Shown: piece after piece, positions 10,649 to 19,364 of the stretch | How positions within the stretch are numbered: the stretch's first letter is position 1 | Layout: each line of letters begins with the position of its first letter | NCBI GenBank assembly: GCA_016722445.1 | Contig: JADKIZ010000012.1 | Location: 1-64,000, forward strand | Origin: Flavobacteriales bacterium | GTDB taxonomy: Bacteria; Bacteroidota; Bacteroidia; Flavobacteriales_D; Sanyastnellaceae | DNA length: 64,000 bases | Reading direction: 5' to 3' | Translations under genes and position numbers: made by a program | The notes under the pieces: model-generated | What the model was told of the DNA's origin: nothing | The model's input: the letters and a program-made list of their open reading frames with translations, nothing else | Databases searched by the model: none

Positions 10649-12792
10649 TTGAAACAGATGCAATCATACCTCAATCCCCAACAACACGCCGCCATCATCA
10701 ACCCACACAAACGCTTGCTTGTGTTGGCGGGTGCAGGTGCCGGTAAAACACGAACGCTCATTGAGAAGATCAATAACCTGATTGCCAATGAGGGTGTGAA
10801 TGCTTCTGAGATATTGGCGATTACGTTTACGAAAAACGCAGCGAATGAGATGGTGGATCGTTTGATTTTGACTGAGGATAAAACTGGTCAGTATCAAAAG
10901 ATCATCGAATCCAAAATGCCTCAGAAGGCAAAAGAGATCGAACGACAGAATTTCATTGCTCGAACACCTTGGCTTCAAGCTTTGACCATCAGCACATTTC
11001 ATAGCCTCTGCTATAGAATACTTCGCGAGGATGGCGTGTCTGAATTTGACAACAAATTCAAGGTGATAACTGATGAGGTTAAAAAGGCAGATGATCCCAT
11101 TCTTCCTTTTGAGACCAATGAAAGCATCCAAGAGGTTATACAAAAATTGCTAATTGAATTATGTGAAGATCGAGATTATTTGATCTCATTGAAACGCCAC
11201 ATATTAGAACATTTTGCTCGGAAGGAAAGAAAAATAGGCACTAAAATGCTAAGTGATTATGAAGATGGTAAATACTATACTAGCTTAAACGGGACACAAG
11301 TCCGATCGAAATCTGAACAATACATTGCGGATTGGCTATATCGGCACAATATTGCATTTCAATATGAAGGAATACTCACTGTAGATAACGACTTTAGTTT
11401 TAGACCCGATTTCTATATACCTGAAGCAAATCTTTATATAGAACATGTTTCTGATAAGAGCTATCCGATGAAACAGAAAATTGAACAATTCGAGAAAGGT
11501 GGTAAAACATTCGTGAGGACTTTAGAAGTCATGACTAATGATTCACGTGAATTCAATTCTGCATTAGAACGTATCATCAAGGACAGGCTACCGGCAATAT
11601 ACCATAAAGAAACAGCTTTGTATTACAATGAGGAATTCAAAGGATATCATAAAGACATCAAAGAATTTCTGAAACAAGCCATGCGCGTGAACGACATGAT
11701 CGTAGGAGATAATATTTCATTTGATGATGTTGCCGCGAAGGCATCAAAAGATCAACATGAGCGAATTCGTGATTTTTACCAACTTGTTATTCCTCTATTG
11801 AAGAAGTATGAAACCTACTGCGTCAATAAGTCCTACCTGGACTTTAACATGATGGTCAACCGCGCAGTGAATTTGCTTAGAAATCAAAAGGACATTCAGA
11901 GCAAATACCAGCTACGCTTCAAATACATTCTCGTCGACGAGTTTCAGGATGTGAATCATCAGCAAGTGGAATTGATCAAACTGATGCTTCATGAGCAAAC
12001 ACAACTTTTCTGTGTGGGCGATGATTGGCAAAGTATCTATGGATTCAGAGGATCTGATGTGTCCTATATCGTTGAGTTTGAAAAACACTTTTCACCTTCT
12101 GAAACCATTAAATTCAACTATAACTATCGCAGCACAGACAAGATTGTCGGCGCCAGCAATGAAGTCATTAAGAACAACAAATACCGCATCGATAAAGAAA
12201 TATCAGCCATAAAAGTATCTCCCGAAAAGATTGTTGTGTTCAATGGTTCGCATATCAACGAAAACATACGGTTGTGTGTTGAACAGGTTAAACAACTTGT
12301 GGATGCGGGTATGAATCAGGAGGATATACTATTCTTATATCGAAGAACCAATATGTATATCCCATATGGGGAAGCATTGGAAGCGAATCACCTTAAGGTA
12401 ACAAGGCGAACCATTCATGGTGCAAAAGGTCTCGAAGCCAAGGCTGTATTCCTTATAGGTATGACTGAAGGAAATGAAGGATTTCCTGACATTTGGTTAG
12501 AAGACAGACTCTTTCAAATCGTCAAGGAAACCAATCACGATATGCTATTGGAGGAAGAGCGAAGATTATTCTATGTGGCCATAACTCGAGCGAAAGAGAA
12601 ATTGTTTCTGGTCACCGAAAAGGGTCGAGAATCCAGCTTCATCAAAGAGATACCTCAGAATTACATGGTTCGCACAAGTGTCATTTTGGCTCAAGAGCCA
12701 GAAGAGCCCCTTGAAAAATTATGTCCACAATGTGGGAGTCAGGTGGAGAGGATTTGGAAGTTTTGTGCGCGTATTGTAATCAAATTTTATAA
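10649..12792 (+). CDS. UvrD/Rep-type superfamily 1 helicase with nuclease-like insert and zinc ribbon
   Basis: This protein of about 714 residues has a Q-motif start (YLNPQQHAAI), Walker A GAGAGKTRTL at about 28-37, Walker B VDEFQDVNHQQ, motif III GDDWQSIYGFRGSD, and the C-terminal motifs TIHGAKGLEAKAVFL and RRLFYVAITRAKEKL. Between motifs Ia and II, at about residues 205-300, sits an insert with RSKSEQYIADWLYRHNI followed by FRPDFYIPEANLYIEHVS, the pattern of a PD-(D/E)XK-like or endonuclease-derived fold seen in helicase IV relatives. The terminal CPQCGSQ...CAYCNQ pair is a zinc ribbon. It appears only if one T is added to the run at 12761-12764, giving a stop at 12790-12792; without that the frame runs to 12811 and overlaps the next gene. 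It likely unwinds or processes DNA as part of the island's defence set. Confidence 0.85.
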
Positions 12793-12803
12793 GAAGATAT
12801 TTG

Positions 12804-13499
12804 ATGTTTAATATTAATGAATTTGTTCAGAAGCAAAACGCGATAGAGGATCAATTATTAGGATTTTCTAAATTTGCCCCTTTTAGTACACTCATTGAAC
12901 GGAAATTTTATCTCCATCTAATTCAAAAGGAAGCCATTTTGTTTATTGGAATAAATCCTGCATTTAACGAAAGTGAGGTTTTACCGAACCGAGGAATGAA
13001 CTATTATGATTTTAATAGTGCATTGCTTTTGAAAAGACACTTTTGAAAAGAAATACAGTATTTCCGTCAAATGCATAGACTTATTGAAAAATGGACAATA
13101 TCTTGGTCTCATTTGGATTTGTTTTGTTTCCGCGAAACAAATCAAAGGTATGTACTTGATCTTCTCAAATCAGAGCATGGAATAGATTTTCTTAAAATCC
13201 AATTTGATCTGTTTCGAAGTATTCTAGAGGTTGCGAATCCAAAAATTATTGTTGTCTGCAACGCCCTAGCCAGAGATATTTTAAATTACAAATCGTCGAT
13301 GGGAAATTTAATAGGTGTAAATTTTGAATATGAGTTTGACTATAAAATTGGTACACCTAGAATAGTTAGTGAGGGTCCGCTTAATGATAAACCAATTTTC
13401 TTTTCAAGCATGTTATCCGGCCAGAGGGCTCTTGACCGTGGATCTTTTGAAAGATTGGGTTGGCACATCAATTACGTACTCAATATCATCAATAATTAG
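12804..13499 (+). CDS. Uracil-DNA-glycosylase-superfamily protein, in-frame stop from compensating run errors
   Basis: The frame is continuous from ATG 12804 to 13499 except for a TGA at 13044-13046 within TTTTGAAAAG. Removing a T and adding an A there gives HFEKEIQYFRQM and one protein of about 231 residues. The N-terminal LFIGINPAFNESE is the GxNP signature of the UDG superfamily (motif A), and the later block ANPKIIVVCNALARDIL matches the strand-helix preceding motif B. The middle WSHLDLFCFRETNQ is an aromatic strand segment common to these small defence-associated members. Such proteins remove modified or uracil bases, or have lost catalysis and bind DNA. The gene lies 12 bases after the UvrD helicase and two bases before the DUF262 gene, so the three are probably co-transcribed. 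The exact base target is unknown. Confidence 0.6.
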
Positions 13500-13502
13500 A
13501 AT

Positions 13503-15293
13503 ATGCAAACACAAAAATATTCTGTAACCCAACAACTCATCTCAACGCTACTAGCATGGGTTCAATCGGGTGACATAGCCATTCCTGAGATACAGCGACC
13601 TTTCGTTTGGGATGCATCCAAAGTGAGAGATTTGATGGACTCACTCTATCAAGGTTATCCAGTGGGCTATGTTATAGCTTGGCAGAATCCCAATGTGCGT
13701 TTGAAAGACGGTAAGATGAGCGTAGGTAAAAAGATTTTGATTGACGGCCAGCAGCGCATTACAGCTTTGCGAGCTGCCATTCTTGGCGAACCAGTTGTGA
13801 ATAAAGAGTACAAGAGCGTGCGCATTCGGATTGCTTTTCATCCAATAGAACAGAAGTTCGAAGTTCAAAATCCCGCCATTTTGAAGGACAAGACATGGGT
13901 TGCTGATATTGCCGAGTCTTTTAAATTGGGAAGCAATACATACAAGGCGATCAATGAATACAAAGAACTCAATCCGGATGCACCCGAAGATATTATCGTA
14001 GAGTCGTTCAGTAACCTTCATGATTTAGTTAAGAAGCCTATCGGTATTATTGAACTGGCTTCTGATTTGGATATTGAAACGGTAACGGAAATTTTCATCA
14101 GAATTAATTCGCAAGGCGTGGTGCTTAGTCAAGCGGACTTCGTCATGAGTAAGATTGCAGCAAACGAATCTTATGGAGGCAACATACTCAGAAAAGCGAT
14201 CGACTATTTCTGTCACCTGGCTATTGCCCCTGAATTTTTTCAATTCATTCAGGATAATGACAAGTCTTTTGCCAGTACTGATTATTTTCAAAAAATGTCA
14301 TGGCTTCGAAACGAAGTGGAGGAGCTATATGATCCAAGCTATACTGATGTGCTTCGCGTGGCTTTTGCAACACAATTCCATCGTGGTAAGTTGTCAGATC
14401 TCGTTAGTATGCTATCAGGCAGAAATTTCGAGACTAAAACATTTGAAGAAGAAATCGCAGCAGACGCTTTTGACAGGTTGGCCGTGGGGGTGCGCAATTT
14501 CATGAATGAACAACATTTCAAGAATTTCTTATCATCAAATCTGCAGGTTTTATAACACCGGATATGATTAGTTCTCAGAATGCTTTGAACGTCGCTATAT
14601 CATTTATCTCAGTCTTAAAGAAAAGGGGTGAAAATCCTGTTGATTCAAAGTATGTGCGTCGTTGGTTTCGTTTATTCATTACTCACAGGTCGTTATAGTG
14701 GTTCTACGGAATCCATCATCGATTTGGATATGCGAGTCATGCAGGAAAAGGATTTTGCTTCGCGCTTGATCGAGAAGGAAACAGGAGAATTGTCCGATGC
14801 ATTTTGGAATGCTACTTTAATCCAAAATTTGGACACCTCATCTACTGGAAGTCCTTATTTCAACGTGTTTTTAGCGGCCTTGGTTAAAGCAAATGACCAT
14901 GGATTCTTGAGTGCTGACACACATGTTACAAATTTAATAACGATCAAAGGCGATGTTCACCACTGGTATCCAAAAGATTACCTGAAGAAAGGTGGCCTCA
15001 GTCGAGGCAAATACAATCAGATAGCCAACATGGTTTACATGGAAAGCACCATCAATATTCAGGTTGGCAATAGGGCTCCTGAAGTTTACATGCAAACTGT
15101 TATGAATCAAATTCAGAATGGTACTTTTCTATATGGTGGTATTTCAAATGACGTACAACTCAAAGAAAATCTTCGAATGAACTGTATCCCAGAATCTCTT
15201 CTTCATGGCAATTTGGATAATTACGAGCAATTTCTCATGGAACGTAGGAAACTGATGGCTGAGAAAATGAAAGGGTATTATCAGGGATTGTGA
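13503..15293 (+). CDS. DUF262/DUF1524 GmrSD-like nuclease, frame breaks in the middle
   Basis: The N-terminal half is a classic DUF262 (ParB/Srx-fold) domain: DIAIPEIQRPFVWD at about residues 20-33, and IDGQQRITALRAA at about 81-93, the DGQQR nucleotide-binding or cleavage motif. The C-terminal part carries DVHHWYPKDYL followed by YNQIANMVYMESTIN, the His-Me finger (HNH) signature of DUF1524. The two parts are one protein of about 597 residues once three or four single-base errors between 14525 and 14670 are repaired (SAGFITPDMISSQNALNV and SKYVRRWF appear in the alternating frames). GmrSD enzymes cut phage DNA carrying glucosylated or other modified bases, using NTP. The location at the end of the restriction island fits this role. 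Confidence 0.8.
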
Positions 15294-15439
15294 GTATATG
15301 CTGTTGCATTTGAGGTAATTAGAACGCTTCTTTACGTTTCAATGATCTGTGCAATTGTGCTATGAATTCGACATTCTGATATTCGCTTGAATTGGATTAT
15401 TATTGCCTTTGAATGTTTCATTAAACTACTGAGCCAAGC

Positions 15440-16358
15440 ATGGAGAAGCGTATTCTATTATTTCTTTCAAAGCGAAAATCTATCATCTGGTTATCTGTGG
15501 CTCTGGCCGTGGGTTCTTTGATTGGAAGCATTGTCAAAACAGCGAAGTTGATTTATGAAACTTATGTTGGTTTAATTGAGTTTTGGTGGTTAATTCCTGT
15601 GTTCTTCTTTGTTGTAGCTTTTGCAACATTATATGTTCTTTTTGAACGAGATATGGCAGTTATACAGGTAGATTATCTCGCTGTGAAGGAGCATGCATCT
15701 GAATTGTTGAAGTCGGCAAGATTGATGCGAAGAAAAAAAAACCTGTCCGGCATCCGTCTTTTATTAAGTAGATTAAAACAAGAGTTTTAAATACAGAAGC
15801 AAATTGAGATTAGTAAATATAATTTAGACGCCAAATCTGTATATGAATATATGCGATTGGTATTCGGTCGAGGATTCTCCGAAGAGCTTAAGGATGGTGA
15901 TCAGTACTGCACATTATCCAATTTAAAGTTTTGGAGTGAGGACTTTTTTGGTAGTGAGGAATTCACGGAAAGGAATTCTTCAGCATTGAAGCGAGGTGTT
16001 CAAATTCATCGTATTGTGATTTTAGATTCACGTATTTTCAAAGATCCTGCCTCTTTTCAATATGAACTAAAGGAAGTATATAAGATGCTGTCGCAATTGG
16101 AAGCACTCCAAACGAATTGGCTGCAGTCTTATGCTTCTAAATATAAAGAAAAGTCGGAAGCGGAAAAAGCATTAAGGACTGAGTTTTTTTTGGCAGATAA
16201 TTATGCGCAGGACTATACTCAGAATATGCCTTTTGCTCTAATCAAATGTGGTGTTAAGGATGTTCCAGAGATGTTGGTTTATCTATTCTGAAAATAAATA
16301 TTCACCCAAAATTCAGATTGTATTGATTATAGCCAAGACGAGAGAAAGTGAAACGTGA
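15440..16358 (+). CDS. Two-span membrane protein of unknown function, frame breaks
   Basis: The N-terminus has two hydrophobic segments (about residues 15-37 and 48-68, FWWLIPVFFFVVAFATLYVLF). A stop at 15788-15790 lies in TTTTAAA, and the same frame resumes with IQKQIEISKYNLDAKSVYEYMR; a T removed and an A added makes it continuous. The cytoplasmic domain contains QIHRIVILDSRIFKD and a helical YELKEVYKMLSQLEALQTNWLQ. A further one-base error near 16286 would extend the end to YSENKYSPKIQIVLIIAKT with a TGA at 16356-16358, overlapping the GTG of the next gene as GTGA. That overlap is the sign of translational coupling and is why I prefer the longer version. I do not recognise the family. It may be a membrane effector paired with the ACT-like protein. 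Confidence 0.45.
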
Positions 16359-16867
16359 TTTCCAGTCGTGATAAAAATTTGATTCTTTCTGGCGACTATA
16401 TTCCTGTGGCTGGACATAAATACAGCCTTTTCAGTTTTAGAAAGTTCTTAGAAAGCAATGAGGAATTGAGAGAGCCGAATGTCCTAAGTGCAAAGGAAAT
16501 ATTTGAAAAGTGTAAAATTAAGTATATTAATTTGGATTTCTCGATCGTACTTGCGTCGGAGCCGGTATTAGGGGCTATTTTCACTGCTTATATAGATAGA
16601 GAGTATACTTCTGTTATTGCTTCTGCTGCATTGGATCCCAACCAAGTTGTCACCAAGGTTGATCATGGATGGCATATGCTATCCTTTGAAGGCATTGACA
16701 TGGATCCTAAACTCTATGGATTTGTGCAGTTGATTTCAAGTTTGATGGCTGATAGCAAAATACCAATCTTCGTTTTCAAGTTTCAAATACCAGCATTTTT
16801 AATTCCAGCAAGTCGCGACATGGATGCCATTGATGTAATTAGGCGAAATGGTGGCACTGTGGTCTGA
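16355..16867 (+). CDS. ACT-domain-like protein (tentative)
   Basis: This 170-residue protein starts at a GTG that overlaps the probable stop of the preceding membrane protein gene. The second half resembles a CASTOR-type or ACT_7 ligand-binding domain: HGWHMLSFEGIDMDPKLYG, then FVQLISSLMADSKIPIFVF and FLIPASRDMDAIDVIRRNG. This is the strand-helix-strand-strand-helix order in which these proteins read W-x-x-L-x-x-E-G, then L-x-x-I-x-x-x-L-x-x-x-x-I-x-I-F. The N-terminal half (IVLASEPVLGAIF..., REYTSVIASAALD) would be the first ACT copy. ACT domains bind amino acids or other small ligands. A small-molecule sensor next to a membrane protein in a defence island is suggestive, but the assignment rests on pattern only. 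Confidence 0.4.
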   Translation: MISSRDKNLILSGDYIPVAGHKYSLFSFRKFLESNEELREPNVLSAKEIFEKCKIKYINLDFSIVLASEPVLGAIFTAYIDREYTSVIASAALDPNQVVTKVDHGWHMLSFEGIDMDPKLYGFVQLISSLMADSKIPIFVFKFQIPAFLIPASRDMDAIDVIRRNGGTVV

Positions 16868-17000
16868 CTTAAAGTGGGAATACAATACCTCATCTCCGCC
16901 GATTTCGTAAAGCAATTCATCTATTTTTCCCTGTCTACTCCTGGAAATATTTTGTTGTTGCGTGTTTTTAATGGTGTTCCAGGGCTATTTGTTCCTAAGC

Positions 17001-17061
17001 GGATCATATTTTGCGGATCGAAAAAAACGATCCATAAAATGTGATCCATTTTATAACTTTG
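17001..17061 (+). promoter_or_regulatory. Large dyad operator and -7 box of the XRE gene
   Basis: Two 20-base arms, 17001-17020 and 17028-17047, are complementary at 17 of 20 positions around a seven-A centre. Each arm ends in GGATCG/CGATCC and begins in GGATCA/TGATCC, so four GGATC half-sites are arranged symmetrically. A second perfect dyad, ATAAAATG-TGATC-CATTTTAT, occupies 17034-17054. The -7 box TAACTTTG (17054-17061) abuts it and ends four bases before the ATG at 17066. The layout is that of an autoregulated repressor promoter with a leaderless transcript. Confidence 0.65.
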
Positions 17062-17065
17062 CTCC

Positions 17066-17632
17066 ATGTCTTCAAAAACATTTCTAACGCTATTGAGGAA
17101 ACGACTGAATATTTCCCAGTCTGAGTTTGCTGCTTTGTTCAATACGAAACGCAACAGCATCACTAAGTTTTTATCTGGGTCGCGGGGGCTTACATCCGCG
17201 CATTTGAAGGTTTTTGATGCTCTGAATCAGGATATGTGGAGGCAGCCGGCAAGAGCGGAGAAGACACTGTCTGACCCAGATCCCCGCACACGGGAAAAGC
17301 TACGCCAGTATTCCGATGACCTGAAGATTTCGCTACGACATACACAGGTAAAGCTGGAGAAAATGCAGAAGAATTTCCAAGCCGAGTTGGAGGCAATGGT
17401 GTGGCTTGGTATTATGAAAGAGGCTGTATTACAGTCTGACAATCCCGAAAAAAGAATTCTATTGTGGATAGATGCCACCATAGCAACGAAACAGGTTGAA
17501 TTAGATAAGAACAATGTTTCTCAACAAATCATTTACTCCGCCCGCATCTCCGGCATCGAAGCCGAACTTCGCACCATTCGCAATATGCTCGCAAAAAAGA
17601 AGGTTGTCGTGAAGCGTATGCAGGTGTCATAA
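17066..17632 (+). CDS. XRE-type helix-turn-helix regulator with coiled-coil tail
   Basis: The 188-residue protein begins with a helix-turn-helix at about residues 1-50 (LLRKRLNISQSEFAALFNT, then NSITKFLSGSRGLTSAHLK). A long charged helical tail follows (SLRHTQVKLEKMQKNFQAEL and later ARISGIEAELRTIRNMLAKK) and probably mediates oligomerisation. Start choice is set by the -7 box four bases upstream. The large inverted repeats at 17001-17054 are its likely operator. It may control the upstream defence genes or only itself; it is on the same strand but 199 bases after the ACT-like gene, behind its own promoter. The tail is longer than in simple phage repressors and I cannot place it in a named subfamily. 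Confidence 0.65.
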   Translation: MSSKTFLTLLRKRLNISQSEFAALFNTKRNSITKFLSGSRGLTSAHLKVFDALNQDMWRQPARAEKTLSDPDPRTREKLRQYSDDLKISLRHTQVKLEKMQKNFQAELEAMVWLGIMKEAVLQSDNPEKRILLWIDATIATKQVELDKNNVSQQIIYSARISGIEAELRTIRNMLAKKKVVVKRMQVS

Positions 17633-18011
17633 TATAGTGTGGGTTGATATGGTATCATGACACTCGTTTATTCCATTTTTTCTCCTGGTTTTTCCTGAGA
17701 TTTTTTTCTGAAAATCTCTTTTTCGTCCATTTTTTCATCAAAATGGATTTTCAATTTTCGATTTTTCTCTCGAGAATGATGATTTTATCATTTTGTAATT
17801 CCTTGTTTTTCAAGACCCAAAAATTTTTCTGAAATTTTTTTTTGCCATTTCTGGCGTACGGTGAAAGGACGTCTAAATTTCTTCTATCTGATTGATAATC
17901 ATTTTTTAGGGTGTGGATTGTCCTGAAAAAAATGGACGATTGAAGTGACAGGTGAAGTCGAAAATCGATGTGATGTGAGCAGAAGACCGGTTGCTACTTC
18001 GCCTCGTCCAA
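17633..18011. other. Gene-free T-rich stretch with consecutive hairpins
   Basis: No credible gene is present. The plus strand is very T-rich and holds at least three perfect inverted repeats in a row: GAGATTTT/AAAATCTC (17697-17718), CCATTTT/AAAATGG (17727-17746) and AATGAT/ATCATT (17775-17792). A weaker A/T-only repeat lies near 17820-17842. Together they may act as a terminator region for the regulator gene. None has the GC-rich stem of a classical terminator. Confidence 0.4.
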
Positions 18012-18523
18012 ATGAAACAAAAACAATGGACAACAAAACACAACCTTTTAACCGAAATGAAACAAATGAAAAGTTTAAATGAAATCGCCGAGCAGATCAC
18101 ACACCATGAAATTGTGAGGAGCTGATCGAAAGGCTAACCAGTAAATGTGAAGGCCATGCTTATGAAGCTTGGAAATTAAACAAACGAATTGATGTTAGCG
18201 AAGAGTACTTAGCGCTTAGTTCAGAAACCTTCATGCTGGAATTAGAACTAGAAACTTTGTCAGCAGTGGGTGAAGAAGCCAGTTGGGAAAAGTTGATTAA
18301 GTCACGCAAACTGGAAGATGTCAAGCTGAAGAAGGAGAGTGTATCACCAGATTCCATGGCTTTCCCGATGTTTCAATTGCACCTGATCACTTCACAGAGA
18401 GTGGCTACCGAGGAGTTTGTCAGCAGTTTGCAAAAGCGATTGAAGAAGTTGTCGGGTGATACAAGCAAAACACTTAAGACCAAACCAACCACCATCAAAG
18501 GCCGACAAAAGAAGGCCGCATAA
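18012..18523 (+). CDS. Small hypothetical protein, one frame break
   Basis: Adding one A to the run at 18109-18111 joins MKSLNEIAEQITHHEN to CEELIERLTSKCEGHAYEAW and yields a protein of up to 170 residues ending in the basic tail KPTTIKGRQKKAA. In-frame ATG codons occur at 18012, 18057 and 18066; I give the longest, but 18066 is equally possible. The protein looks helical and soluble, with several Glu/Lys-rich stretches and no signal peptide or membrane span. I do not recognise a family. Continuity of the reading over the repaired site, and charged but non-repetitive composition, support that it is a real gene. Confidence 0.45.
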
Positions 18524-18745
18524 ACACAAATCAAAATACATGGAGTCCAGGAAGGAATGTTGAAGACCATGAAGGTTCAATAGCGAAGGCGACACACTAA
18601 ACCGGAGAAAAGAAATCGTGCACAATTTCACTGCCGTACCACGCGCCATGCTTATTCACTTTCATCCAAACATTTGATGTTTCTTCTGCGTGACAACATG
18701 ATTCAATTCATAATTCATTCATTCATAATTAAATTTAAAAGTAAA

Positions 18746-19162
18746 ATGGAATTTTCAATTCAATCAATTCAAACCGTTGCGGGATGCGACGCTTTGATTC
18801 TCATGTTCAACAAAGAAAAAGCTGATCATGAATTTCGTAAACTTTCATTAACGCGTCAGTATGAGTCTCTCTCTGAAAATTCGAGTGAAGACAATGCTGA
18901 GTTGACCAGAATCAGCAATGAGCTGGCCACGATTACCTCCATCATTGGAACCCTTGAACCGGGTGAATATCAAACTGATCTGATCAGTAAAAAGATGAAG
19001 CTCGAATCGAAAAAGTTCGACCTTGAAAACAAAGTTGCCGACTATGACATCAAGGCGAAGTTTGAAAAGGAAAACGACATCACCAATGTGGAAAGTATGA
19101 TCACAAATGCAGAAGCCGTCTTGGCTGCACTTGCTACGAGACGATCGGAATTGAGTTCCTAA
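18746..19162 (+). CDS. Small coiled-coil hypothetical protein
   Basis: I place the start at ATG 18746 (MEFSIQSIQTVAGCDALI), because the upstream in-frame part is low-complexity AT-rich DNA (repeats of ATTCATAATT). The 138-residue product is almost wholly helical, with two coiled-coil segments (LTRQYESLSENSSEDNAEL and KKMKLESKKFDLENKV) and a terminal helix ending in AALATRRSELSS. There is no signal peptide or membrane span. The heptad pattern resembles short coiled-coil accessory proteins, but no family is evident. A strong terminator follows 90 bases downstream and closes this transcription unit. Confidence 0.5.
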   Translation: MEFSIQSIQTVAGCDALILMFNKEKADHEFRKLSLTRQYESLSENSSEDNAELTRISNELATITSIIGTLEPGEYQTDLISKKMKLESKKFDLENKVADYDIKAKFEKENDITNVESMITNAEAVLAALATRRSELSS

Positions 19163-19251
19163 TCGTTTCCGATTGATTGAACATCAATTCAGGTCAGTAA
19201 GATATTTGAGTGGTGTTTAAGGTTTTGATTCATTTTTTAATTGTTGTGTCT

Positions 19252-19283
19252 GAAAACCCCTTCGGGGGTTTTCGTTTTTTTTT
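19252..19283 (+). terminator. Rho-independent terminator with UUCG loop
   Basis: A perfect nine-base stem, GAAAACCCC (19252-19260) with GGGGTTTTC (19265-19273), closes a TTCG tetraloop and is followed by nine T residues (19275-19283). It ends the unit containing the coiled-coil gene; the next gene is convergent. Confidence 0.9.
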
Positions 19284-19299
19284 GAAGCATTACCTCATT

Positions 19300-19346
19300 G
19301 AAACCACAGAGACCACAAAGAAAAATCACACGAAGAACACAAGAGA
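19300..19346. repeat. Dispersed CACAAAG-type intergenic repeat, copy 1
   Basis: The sequence reads TTGAAACCACAGAGACCACA, then AAG, AAAAATCACACGAAGAACAC and AAGAG. It aligns with 34112-34158, which also starts TTGAAACCAC and contains CACAAAG and CACAAAGAACAC. Degenerate CACAAAG-rich intergenic elements of this kind occur in many bacterial genomes, and their origin is not known to me. Confidence 0.5.
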
Positions 19347-19364
19347 AAATTCAGTGTTGTATGA

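Noticed and set aside
17644..17832. 62-codon Phe-rich frame
   Set aside because: It is the translation of T-runs in the hairpin region and has no start context.
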